Source of the DNA: Strigamia acuminata
Lineage: Eukaryota > Arthropoda > Chilopoda > Geophilomorpha > Linotaeniidae
Assembly (NCBI GenBank): GCA_949358305.1
Contig: OX442314.1
Coordinates: 57,609,369-57,669,368 of the forward strand
DNA: 60,000 nucleotides
Direction: 5' to 3'
The notes beneath the pieces are model-generated. The model worked only from the letters and a program-made list of their open reading frames with translations. It did not search any database and was not told the DNA's origin. Positions 1-11,877 of the stretch are shown here, one piece after another (within the stretch, counting starts at the first letter, position 1; every line of letters starts with the position of its first letter). The translations under genes were made by a program, and so were the position numbers.

Positions 1-1066
1 GTTGTTGATTTTTTCGATTCACGCCGTAACGGCCCGTTAACGGCCCGTTAACGGCCCGTCAACGGCCCGTCAACGGCCCGCAACGGCCCGCACGGGCCGT
101 TAACGGGCCGTCGGCGATCCCGTCACGATCCCGCAACGGCCCGCACGGGCCGTTAACGGGCCGCTGACGGTCCCGTCACGATCCCGTCACGGCCTTCGTT
201 CCCGGACTTCGGCTCGCCGACGGCCCGTACGACCTCACGCGGGCCGTTAACGGGCCGTTAACGGCCCGTTAACGGCCCGTTAACGGCGTAAAACCAAAAA
301 CAGGATTCGAGATTAATGTCTATGAATGTTGTACGCGTTTTCATGTACGTGTTGTCGGTTGTTGATTTTTTCGATTCACGCCGTAACGGCCCGTTAACGG
401 CCCGTTAACGGCCCGTCAACGGCCCGTCAACGGCCCGCAACGGCCCGCACGGGCCGTTAACGGGCCGTCGACGATCCCGTCACGATCCCGCAACGGCCCG
501 CACGGGCCGTTAACGGGCCGCTGACGGTCCCGTCACGATCCCGCAACGGCCCGCACGGGCCGTTAACGGGCCGCCGACGGTCCCGTCACGGTCCCGTCAC
601 GGCGCGTGCGGGCCGTTAACGGGCCGCCGACAGTCCCGTCACGATCCCGTCACGGCCTTCGTTCCCGGACTTCGGCTCGCCGACGGCCCGTACGACCTCA
701 CGCGGGCCGTTAACGGGCCGTTAACGGGCCGTTAACGGCCCGTTAACGGCCCGTTAACGGCGTAAAACCAAAAACAGGATTCGAGATTAATGTCTATGAA
801 TGTTGTACGCGTTTTCACGTACGTGTTGTCGGTTGTTGATTTTTTCGATTTACGCCGTTAACGGCCCGTTAACGGCCCGTTAACGGCCCGTCAACGGCCC
901 GCATGGAGTCGTACGGGCCGTTAACGGGCCGCCGACGGTCCCGTCACGGTCCCGTCACGGCGCGTGCGGGCCGTTAACGGGCCGCCAACGGTCCCGTCAC
1001 GATCCCGTCACGGCCCGTGCGGGCCGTTAACGGGCCGCCGACGGTCCCGTCACGATCCCGTAACGG
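1..1066. repeat. Satellite block 1 (11-bp CGGCCCGTTAA-type motif)
   Basis: The block is built from runs of the 11-bp motif CGGCCCGTTAA and its complement CGGGCCGTTAA, with variants such as CGTCAACGGCC and CCCGTCACGAT. Many copies form GTTAAC-centred palindromes. Subunit heads share GTTGTTGATTTTTTCGAT and lie at about 1, 358 and 832, giving 357- and 474-bp subunits. Each subunit ends in a conserved AT-richer tail that includes TTAATGTCTATGAATGTTG. The window opens inside the array, so the true left edge is unseen. No coding capacity is supported. Confidence 0.93.
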
Positions 1067-2998
1067 CCCGTTACGGCCAAGGGCCGTAACGGGATAACTG
1101 AGAGAGTCGGGTGCGAGACCACGTGACCCGGAGTGTGGTTTTTGGGGGCGAGGGCCGTCCTCCGACCGCGCCGTGACGCGCCCCGGGTCGGATCAAGAGG
1201 CGACCCGGTCGGAAACCGAACCTCGGGGTTCCTCGGGGCGTGGTTTTTTGGGGACGGGGGGAGGGGGGGATTGGGTCGCGTGCTCCGACCGCGCCGCAAC
1301 GCGCCGTGGGTCGGTCACCAACCTTTGTCAATATTTTATAAATTTCCACGGAATTTCAACAATGTTTTACATAAGTCCGTCAAATCGGGCAGAAATATCC
1401 CGTACAATGTCGCTGCAATTCTGTGGAAATTTATCAGATATTGACAAAATTCGGTGACGGGCGGAAGGGCGATTCCCGGGCGGAAGAGAGAGAGAGAGAG
1501 AGAAAGGGGGGACGGCCGGCGCCTACGCCGACGGGGCGCGGAGGGCGAGTGCACTGTTCACGCATGTGGGCGCGTGTGGACGCTCGATTTACTGGCGCGT
1601 TGGACAAGTCAAAAAAAATTTCCCAATGTCTGACAAAAATTCCATCGAATCACGGCAATATTTGACAACACTTGCACAGATTTTTAGCAACATTCACCGG
1701 CGAGGTCGTTGATGAACTCGCTTTACCCCGATGAATCTCGCGCGACAACAACCCTGCGAAAATACCAAATCTCGTACGAATAATAAACACGGCGCAAACC
1801 GCACAAAAATCCACGACATAAAATCGAATGTCGTCTATCGGCACTCTCAGCATTCCCCCGGACATTTTCCGGAAGAGTTTGGTCCGGCCGGAATCCGAGG
1901 AATAGTCACTCCCAAAGTGCGGATTTTGCGGGTGCACTCGCTTCCGAAGGATAGGCAAAGCAGGCGTGCGGACGCGACGCCCGGACGCGGCCGGACGGGG
2001 ACCAGTCGGCGCTTAACCTTGGGGTATGTGTGCGGATTTTGTCGGGGGCGAAAGGGTCCCGCTTTTTAACATTACGGCGGCCTATACGTTGTTTCGTTGA
2101 TCGCGACTGTGATGCGGAATTTGCGGATGTTGTTTTGGCCGAGTAGTTCGTGCGACCGAGCGCGTTTTGTTCGTTGCTTTTCGGTGTTCGGTGGGTTTTG
2201 TGACCGGTCAAGGGTTTCGCTAAAACGTGGTTTTTGTGACGGGAGGGAGGGGGGATCGGTTCATGTGCTCCGAACGCGCCGCGACGCGCCGTGACTTGGG
2301 CCAAAAACGACCCGGTCGGAAACCGGGTCCCGGGCTTCGTCGAGGCGTGGTTTTTGAGAACGGGGGGAGGGGGGGATCGGGTCGCGTGCTCCGAAAGCGC
2401 CGCGACGCGCCGTGACTTGGGCCAAAAACGACCCGGTCGGAAACCGGGTCCCGGGCTTCGTCGAGGCGTGGTCCCGATCGGGACAAACTCTTCCGGAAAA
2501 TGTCCGGTGGAATGTTGAGAGTGTCGATGGACGACGTTCGAGTTTATATCGTAAGTAAGTAAGTATCTGACAAAACTTGCACAGAATTTTGTCAACATTT
2601 GATAAATTTCCACAGAATTTAACGTTGTTTTGCTAAAACCTGCGGAAACGTGTCTAGTCGGGCAGAAACGTCTCGTAAAATGTTGCTGAAATTCCGTGGA
2701 AATTTGTCAAAAATTGACAAAAGTTGGTGACCGACCCACATCGCGTTGCGGCGCGGTCGGAGCACGCGACCCGATCCCCCCCCCCCCCCCCTCCCCCCGT
2801 CCCCAAAAAACCACGCCTCGAGGAACCCCGAGGTTCGGTTTCCGACCGGGTCGCCTCTTGATCCGACTCGGGGCGCGTCACGGCGCGGTCGGAGGACGGC
2901 CCTCGCCCCCAAAAACCACACTCCGGGTCACGTGGTCTCGCACTCGACTTTTTCAGTTTTCCCGTTTTCGGCCCGTTACGGCCAAGGACCGTAACGGG
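1067..2998. repeat. Foldback segment, copy 1 of 5
   Basis: The ends are inverted copies of each other: the left arm begins CCCGTTACGGCC near 1067 and the right arm ends GGACCGTAACGGG near 2996. The arms pair at least over 1067-1455 with 2998-2566, and again over 1815-1883 with 2475-2545, leaving an unpaired middle of about 0.6 kb. The left arm carries an extra ~180 bp with a GA microsatellite near 1485-1504. A ~120-bp module (GGTTTTTG, then a G-rich run, then GCGTGCTCCGA) occurs in both orientations and as a tandem pair at 2226-2467. A poly-C run of 16 sits near 2776-2791. The short ORFs here recur unchanged in every copy and look like by-products of GC-rich repeats. Confidence 0.88.
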
Positions 2999-5032
2999 TC
3001 GAAAACGGGCCGCAACGGGTCGAAAACGGCCGCAACGGGTCGAAAACGGCCCGCACGGGCCGTTAACGGGCCGTCGACGATCCCGTCACGATCCCGCAAC
3101 GGCCCGCACGGGCCGTTAACGGGCCGCTGACGGTCCCGTCACGATCCCGCAACGGCCCGCACGGGCCGTTAACGGGCCGTCGACGATCCCGTCACGATCC
3201 CGCAACGGCCCGCACGGGCCGTTAACGGGCCGCTGACGGTCCCGTCACGATCCCGCAACGGCCCGCACGGGCCGTTAACGGGCCGTCGACGATCCCGTCA
3301 CGATCCCGCAACGGCCCGCACGGGCCGTTAACGGGCCGCTGACGGTCCCGTCACGATCCCGCAACGGCCCGCACGGGCCGTTAACGGGCCGTCGACGGTC
3401 CCGTCACGATCCCGCAACGGCCCGCACGGGCCGTTAACGGCCCGTTAACGGCCCGTTAACGGCCCGTTAACGGGGCAAAACCGAAAACAGGATTCGAGAT
3501 TAATGTCTATGAATGTTGTACGCGTTTTCACGTACGTGTTGTCGGTTGTTGATTTTTTCGATTTACGCCGTAACGGCCCGTTAACGGCCCGTTAACGGCC
3601 CGTCAACGGCCCGTCAACGGCCCGCAACGGCCCGCACGGGCCGTTAACGGGCCGTCGACGATCCCGTCACGATCCCGCAACGGCCCGCACGGGCCGTTAA
3701 CGGGCCGCTGACGGTCCCGTCACGATCCCGTCACGGCCTTCGTTCCCGGACTTCGGCTCGCCGACGGCCCGTACGACCTCACGCGGGCCGTTAACGGGCC
3801 GTTAACGGCCCGTTAACGGCCCGTTAACGGCGTAAAACCAAAAACAGGATTCGAGATTAATGTCTATGAATGTTGTACGCGTTTTCATGTACGTGTTGTC
3901 GGTTGTTGATTTTTTCGATTCACGCCGTAACGGCCCGTTAACGGCCCGTTAACGGCCCGTCAACGGCCCGTCAACGGCCCGCAACGGCCCGCACGGGCCG
4001 TTAACGGGCCGTCGACGATCCCGTCACGATCCCGCAACGGCCCGCACGGGCCGTTAACGGGCCGCTGACGGTCCCGTCACGATCCCGCAACGGCCCGCAC
4101 GGGCCGTTAACGGGCCGTCGACGATCCCGTCACGATCCCGCAACGGCCCGCACGGGCCGTTAACGGGCCGCTGACGGTCCCGTCACGATCCCGCAACGGC
4201 CCGCACGGGCCGTTAACGGGCCGTCGACGGTCCCGTCACGATCCCGCAACGGCCCGCACGGGCCGTTAACGGCCCGTTAACGGCCCGTTAACGGCCCGTT
4301 AACGGGGCAAAACCGAAAACAGGATTCGAGATTAATGTCTATGAATGTTGTACGCGTTTTCATGTACGTGTTGTCGGTTGTTGATTTTTTCGATTCACGC
4401 CGTAACGGCCCGTTAACGGCCCGTTAACGGCCCGTCAACGGCCCGTCAACGGCCCGCAACGGCCCGCACGGGCCGTTAACGGGCCGTCGACGATCCCGTC
4501 ACGATCCCGCAACGGCCCGCACGGGCCGTTAACGGGCCGCCGACGGTCCCGTCACGGTCCCGTCACGGCGCGTGCGGGCCGTTAACGGGCCGCCGACAGT
4601 CCCGTCACGATCCCGTCACGGCCTTCGTTCCCGGACTTCGGCTCGCCGACGGCCCGTACGACCTCACGCGGGCCGTTAACGGGCCGTTAACGGGCCGTTA
4701 ACGGCCCGTTAACGGCCCGTTAACGGCGTAAAACCAAAAACAGGATTCGAGATTAATGTCTATGAATGTTGTACGCGTTTTCACGTACGTGTTGTCGGTT
4801 GTTGATTTTTTCGATTTACGCCGTTAACGGCCCGTTAACGGCCCGTTAACGGCCCGTCAACGGCCCGCATGGAGTCGTACGGGCCGTTAACGGGCCGCCG
4901 ACGGTCCCGTCACGGTCCCGTCACGGCGCGTGCGGGCCGTTAACGGGCCGCCAACGGTCCCGTCACGATCCCGTCACGGCCCGTGCGGGCCGTTAACGGG
5001 CCGCCGACGGTCCCGTCACGATCCCGTAACGG
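2999..5032. repeat. Satellite block 2
   Basis: Subunit heads lie at 3545, 3902, 4377 and 4798, so subunits are 357, 475 and 421 bp. The stretch before 3545 is an extended run of a ~118-bp module alternating CGTCGACGATCCCG and CGCTGACGGTCCCG. The last subunit differs by the diagnostic CGCATGGAGTCGTACGG and always precedes a foldback segment. Confidence 0.92.
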
Positions 5033-6962
5033 CCCGTTACGGCCAAGGGCCGTAACGGGATAACTGAGAGAGTCGGGTGCGAGACCACGTGACCCGGAGT
5101 GTGGTTTTTGGGGGCGAGGGCCGTCCTCCGACCGCGCCGTGACGCGCCCCGGGTCGGATCAAGAGGCGACCCGGTCGGAAACCGAACCTCGGGGTTCCTC
5201 GGGGCGTGGTTTTTTGGGGACGGGGGGAGGGGGGGATTGGGTCGCGTGCTCCGACCGCGCCGCAACGCGCCGTGGGTCGGTCACCAACCTTTGTCAATAT
5301 TTTATAAATTTCCACGGAATTTCAACAATGTTTTACATAAGTCCGTCAAATCGGGCAGAAATATCCCGTACAATGTCGCTGCAATTCTGTGGAAATTTAT
5401 CAGATATTGACAAAATTCGGTGACGGGCGGAAGGGCGATTCCCGGGCGGAAGAGAGAGAGAGAGAGAGAAAGGGGGGACGGCCGGCGCCTACGCCGACGG
5501 GGCGCGGAGGGCGAGTGCACTGTTCACGCATGTGGGCGCGTGTGGACGCTCGATTTACTGGCGCGTTGGACAAGTCAAAAAAAATTTCCCAATGTCTGAC
5601 AAAAATTCCATCGAATCACGGCAATATTTGACAACACTTGCACAGATTTTTAGCAACATTCACCGGCGAGGTCGTTGATGAACTCGCTTTACCCCGATGA
5701 ATCTCGCGCGACAACAACCCTGCGAAAATACCAAATCTCGTACGAATAATAAACACGGCGCAAACCGCACAAAAATCCACGACATAAAATCGAATGTCGT
5801 CTATCGGCACTCTCAGCATTCCCCCGGACATTTTCCGGAAGAGTTTGGTCCGGCCGGAATCCGAGGAATAGTCACTCCCAAAGTGCGGATTTTGCGGGTG
5901 CACTCGCTTCCGAAGGATAGGCAAAGCAGGCGTGCGGACGCGACGCCCGGACGCGGCCGGACGGGGACCAGTCGGCGCTTAACCTTGGGGTATGTGTGCG
6001 GATTTTGTCGGGGGCGAAAGGGTCCCGCTTTTTAACATTACGGCGGCCTATACGTTGTTTCGTTGATCGCGACTGTGATGCGGAATTTGCGGATGTTGTT
6101 TTGGCCGAGTAGTTCGTGCGACCGAGCGCGTTTTGTTCGTTGCTTTTCGGTGTTCGGTGGGTTTTGTGACCGGTCAAGGGTTTCGCTAAAACGTGGTTTT
6201 TGTGACGGGAGGGAGGGGGGATCGGTTCATGTGCTCCGAACGCGCCGCGACGCGCCGTGACTTGGGCCAAAAACGACCCGGTCGGAAACCGGGTCCCGGG
6301 CTTCGTCGAGGCGTGGTTTTTGAGAACGGGGGGAGGGGGGGATCGGGTCGCGTGCTCCGAAAGCGCCGCGACGCGCCGTGACTTGGGCCAAAAACGACCC
6401 GGTCGGAAACCGGGTCCCGGGCTTCGTCGAGGCGTGGTCCCGATCGGGACAAACTCTTCCGGAAAATGTCCGGTGGAATGTTGAGAGTGTCGATGGACGA
6501 CGTTCGAGTTTATATCGTAAGTAAGTAAGTATCTGACAAAACTTGCACAGAATTTTGTCAACATTTGATAAATTTCCACAGAATTTAACGTTGTTTTGCT
6601 AAAACCTGCGGAAACGTGTCTAGTCGGGCAGAAACGTCTCGTAAAATGTTGCTGAAATTCCGTGGAAATTTGTCAAAAATTGACAAAAGTTGGTGACCGA
6701 CCCACATCGCGTTGCGGCGCGGTCGGAGCACGCGACCCGATCCCCCCCCCCCCCCCTCCCCCCGTCCCCAAAAAACCACGCCTCGAGGAACCCCGAGGTT
6801 CGGTTTCCGACCGGGTCGCCTCTTGATCCGACTCGGGGCGCGTCACGGCGCGGTCGGAGGACGGCCCTCGCCCCCAAAAACCACACTCCGGGTCACGTGG
6901 TCTCGCACTCGACTTTTTCAGTTTTCCCGTTTTCGGCCCGTTACGGCCAAGGACCGTAACGG
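5033..6962. repeat. Foldback segment, copy 2 of 5
   Basis: Matches copy 1 at an offset of 3,966 bp. The one obvious difference is the poly-C run near 6742-6756, which is 15 instead of 16. Arm pairing and internal modules are as in copy 1. Confidence 0.88.
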
Positions 6963-9941
6963 GTCGAAAACGGGCCGCAACGGGTCGAAAACGGCCGCAA
7001 CGGGTCGAAAACGGCCCGCACGGGCCGTTAACGGGCCGTCGACGATCCCGTCACGATCCCGCAACGGCCCGCACGGGCCGTTAACGGGCCGCTGACGGTC
7101 CCGTCACGATCCCGCAACGGCCCGCACGGGCCGTTAACGGGCCGTCGACGGTCCCGTCACGATCCCGCAACGGCCCGCACGGGCCGTTAACGGCCCGTTA
7201 ACGGCCCGTTAACGGCCCGTTAACGGGGCAAAACCGAAAACAGGATTCGAGATTAATGTCTATGAATGTTGTACGCGTTTTCACGTACGTGTTGTCGGTT
7301 GTTGATTTTTTCGATTCACGCCGTAACGGCCCGTTAACGGCCCGTTAACGGCCCGTCAACGGCCCGTCAACGGCCCGCAACGGCCCGCACGGGCCGTTAA
7401 CGGGCCGTCGACGATCCCGTCACGATCCCGCAACGGCCCGCACGGGCCGTTAACGGGCCGCTGACGGTCCCGTCACGATCCCGTCACGGCCTTCGTTCCC
7501 GGACTTCGGCTCGCCGACGGCCCGTACGACCTCACGCGGGCCGTTAACGGGCCGTTAACGGCCCGTTAACGGCCCGTTAACGGCGTAAAACCAAAAACAG
7601 GATTCGAGATTAATGTCTATGAATGTTGTACGCGTTTTCATGTACGTGTTGTCGGTTGTTGATTTTTTCGATTCACGCCGTAACGGCCCGTTAACGGCCC
7701 GTTAACGGCCCGTCAACGGCCCGTCAACGGCCCGCAACGGCCCGCACGGGCCGTTAACGGGCCGTCGACGATCCCGTCACGATCCCGCAACGGCCCGCAC
7801 GGGCCGTTAACGGGCCGCTGACGGTCCCGTCACGATCCCGTCACGGCCTTCGTTCCCGGACTTCGGCTCGCCGACGGCCCGTACGACCTCACGCGGGCCG
7901 TTAACGGGCCGTTAACGGCCCGTTAACGGCCCGTTAACGGCGTAAAACCAAAAACAGGATTCGAGATTAATGTCTATGAATGTTGTACGCGTTTTCATGT
8001 ACGTGTTGTCGGTTGTTGATTTTTTCGATTCACGCCGTAACGGCCCGTTAACGGCCCGTTAACGGCCCGTCAACGGCCCGTCAACGGCCCGCAACGGCCC
8101 GCACGGGCCGTTAACGGGCCGTCGACGATCCCGTCACGATCCCGCAACGGCCCGCACGGGCCGTTAACGGGCCGCTGACGGTCCCGTCACGATCCCGCAA
8201 CGGCCCGCACGGGCCGTTAACGGGCCGTCGACGATCCCGTCACGATCCCGCAACGGCCCGCACGGGCCGTTAACGGGCCGCTGACGGTCCCGTCACGATC
8301 CCGCAACGGCCCGCACGGGCCGTTAACGGGCCGTCGACGGTCCCGTCACGATCCCGCAACGGCCCGCACGGGCCGTTAACGGCCCGTTAACGGCCCGTTA
8401 ACGGCCCGTTAACGGGGCAAAACCGAAAACAGGATTCGAGATTAATGTCTATGAATGTTGTACGCGTTTTCACGTACGTGTTGTCGGTTGTTGATTTTTT
8501 CGATTTACGCCGTAACGGCCCGTTAACGGCCCGTTAACGGCCCGTCAACGGCCCGTCAACGGCCCGCAACGGCCCGCACGGGCCGTTAACGGGCCGTCGA
8601 CGATCCCGTCACGATCCCGCAACGGCCCGCACGGGCCGTTAACGGGCCGCTGACGGTCCCGTCACGATCCCGTCACGGCCTTCGTTCCCGGACTTCGGCT
8701 CGCCGACGGCCCGTACGACCTCACGCGGGCCGTTAACGGGCCGTTAACGGCCCGTTAACGGCCCGTTAACGGCGTAAAACCAAAAACAGGATTCGAGATT
8801 AATGTCTATGAATGTTGTACGCGTTTTCATGTACGTGTTGTCGGTTGTTGATTTTTTCGATTCACGCCGTAACGGCCCGTTAACGGCCCGTTAACGGCCC
8901 GTCAACGGCCCGTCAACGGCCCGCAACGGCCCGCACGGGCCGTTAACGGGCCGTCGACGATCCCGTCACGATCCCGCAACGGCCCGCACGGGCCGTTAAC
9001 GGGCCGCTGACGGTCCCGTCACGATCCCGCAACGGCCCGCACGGGCCGTTAACGGGCCGTCGACGATCCCGTCACGATCCCGCAACGGCCCGCACGGGCC
9101 GTTAACGGGCCGCTGACGGTCCCGTCACGATCCCGCAACGGCCCGCACGGGCCGTTAACGGGCCGTCGACGGTCCCGTCACGATCCCGCAACGGCCCGCA
9201 CGGGCCGTTAACGGGGCAAAACCGAAAACAGGATTCGAGATTAATGTCTATGAATGTTGTACGCGTTTTCATGTACGTGTTGTCGGTTGTTGATTTTTTC
9301 GATTCACGCCGTAACGGCCCGTTAACGGCCCGTTAACGGCCCGTCAACGGCCCGTCAACGGCCCGCAACGGCCCGCACGGGCCGTTAACGGGCCGTCGAC
9401 GATCCCGTCACGATCCCGCAACGGCCCGCACGGGCCGTTAACGGGCCGCCGACGGTCCCGTCACGGTCCCGTCACGGCGCGTGCGGGCCGTTAACGGGCC
9501 GCCGACAGTCCCGTCACGATCCCGTCACGGCCTTCGTTCCCGGACTTCGGCTCGCCGACGGCCCGTACGACCTCACGCGGGCCGTTAACGGGCCGTTAAC
9601 GGGCCGTTAACGGCCCGTTAACGGCCCGTTAACGGCGTAAAACCAAAAACAGGATTCGAGATTAATGTCTATGAATGTTGTACGCGTTTTCACGTACGTG
9701 TTGTCGGTTGTTGATTTTTTCGATTTACGCCGTTAACGGCCCGTTAACGGCCCGTTAACGGCCCGTCAACGGCCCGCATGGAGTCGTACGGGCCGTTAAC
9801 GGGCCGCCGACGGTCCCGTCACGGTCCCGTCACGGCGCGTGCGGGCCGTTAACGGGCCGCCAACGGTCCCGTCACGATCCCGTCACGGCCCGTGCGGGCC
9901 GTTAACGGGCCGCCGACGGTCCCGTCACGATCCCGTAACGG
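6963..9941. repeat. Satellite block 3 (expanded)
   Basis: Seven subunit heads at 7298, 7655, 8012, 8487, 8844, 9286 and 9707 give the series 357, 357, 475, 357, 442, 421. The 442-bp subunit is a 475-bp subunit lacking about three 11-bp motifs just before the GGGGCAAAACCG tail (near 9205). Confidence 0.92.
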
Positions 9942-11877
9942 CCCGTTACGGCCAAGGGCCGTAACGGGATAACTGAGAGAGTCGGGTGCGAGACCACGTG
10001 ACCCGGAGTGTGGTTTTTGGGGGCGAGGGCCGTCCTCCGACCGCGCCGTGACGCGCCCCGGGTCGGATCAAGAGGCGACCCGGTCGGAAACCGAACCTCG
10101 GGGTTCCTCGGGGCGTGGTTTTTTGGGGACGGGGGGAGGGGGGGATTGGGTCGCGTGCTCCGACCGCGCCGCAACGCGCCGTGGGTCGGTCACCAACCTT
10201 TGTCAATATTTTATAAATTTCCACGGAATTTCAACAATGTTTTACATAAGTCCGTCAAATCGGGCAGAAATATCCCGTACAATGTCGCTGCAATTCTGTG
10301 GAAATTTATCAGATATTGACAAAATTCGGTGACGGGCGGAAGGGCGATTCCCGGGCGGAAGAGAGAGAGAGAGAGAGAAAGGGGGGACGGCCGGCGCCTA
10401 CGCCGACGGGGCGCGGAGGGCGAGTGCACTGTTCACGCATGTGGGCGCGTGTGGACGCTCGATTTACTGGCGCGTTGGACAAGTCAAAAAAAATTTCCCA
10501 ATGTCTGACAAAAATTCCATCGAATCACGGCAATATTTGACAACACTTGCACAGATTTTTAGCAACATTCACCGGCGAGGTCGTTGATGAACTCGCTTTA
10601 CCCCGATGAATCTCGCGCGACAACAACCCTGCGAAAATACCAAATCTCGTACGAATAATAAACACGGCGCAAACCGCACAAAAATCCACGACATAAAATC
10701 GAATGTCGTCTATCGGCACTCTCAGCATTCCCCCGGACATTTTCCGGAAGAGTTTGGTCCGGCCGGAATCCGAGGAATAGTCACTCCCAAAGTGCGGATT
10801 TTGCGGGTGCACTCGCTTCCGAAGGATAGGCAAAGCAGGCGTGCGGACGCGACGCCCGGACGCGGCCGGACGGGGACCAGTCGGCGCTTAACCTTGGGGT
10901 ATGTGTGCGGATTTTGTCGGGGGCGAAAGGGTCCCGCTTTTTAACATTACGGCGGCCTATACGTTGTTTCGTTGATCGCGACTGTGATGCGGAATTTGCG
11001 GATGTTGTTTTGGCCGAGTAGTTCGTGCGACCGAGCGCGTTTTGTTCGTTGCTTTTCGGTGTTCGGTGGGTTTTGTGACCGGTCAAGGGTTTCGCTAAAA
11101 CGTGGTTTTTGTGACGGGAGGGAGGGGGGATCGGTTCATGTGCTCCGAACGCGCCGCGACGCGCCGTGACTTGGGCCAAAAACGACCCGGTCGGAAACCG
11201 GGTCCCGGGCTTCGTCGAGGCGTGGTTTTTGAGAACGGGGGGAGGGGGGGATCGGGTCGCGTGCTCCGAAAGCGCCGCGACGCGCCGTGACTTGGGCCAA
11301 AAACGACCCGGTCGGAAACCGGGTCCCGGGCTTCGTCGAGGCGTGGTCCCGATCGGGACAAACTCTTCCGGAAAATGTCCGGTGGAATGTTGAGAGTGTC
11401 GATGGACGACGTTCGAGTTTATATCGTAAGTAAGTAAGTATCTGACAAAACTTGCACAGAATTTTGTCAACATTTGATAAATTTCCACAGAATTTAACGT
11501 TGTTTTGCTAAAACCTGCGGAAACGTGTCTAGTCGGGCAGAAACGTCTCGTAAAATGTTGCTGAAATTCCGTGGAAATTTGTCAAAAATTGACAAAAGTT
11601 GGTGACCGACCCACATCGCGTTGCGGCGCGGTCGGAGCACGCGACCCGATCCCCCCCCCCCCCCCCCCCCTCCCCCCGTCCCCAAAAAACCACGCCTCGA
11701 GGAACCCCGAGGTTCGGTTTCCGACCGGGTCGCCTCTTGATCCGACTCGGGGCGCGTCACGGCGCGGTCGGAGGACGGCCCTCGCCCCCAAAAACCACAC
11801 TCCGGGTCACGTGGTCTCGCACTCGACTTTTTCAGTTTTCCCGTTTTCGGCCCGTTACGGCCAAGGACCGTAACGGG
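9942..11877. repeat. Foldback segment, copy 3 of 5
   Basis: Matches copy 2 at an offset of 4,909 bp. Its poly-C run near 11651-11670 is the longest seen, 20 bases, which accounts for its slightly greater length. Confidence 0.88.

Noticed and set aside
1-1066. CRISPR array.
   Set aside because: The repeats are tandem without unique spacers, and the setting is eukaryotic.
1027-3130. Short ORFs of 60-235 codons on both strands in every foldback segment, for example on the minus strand at 1906-2613.
   Set aside because: They recur with the repeats, overlap one another on both strands, have Arg/Pro/Gly-rich compositions from GC-rich DNA, change length with the poly-C run and match no protein family I recognise.
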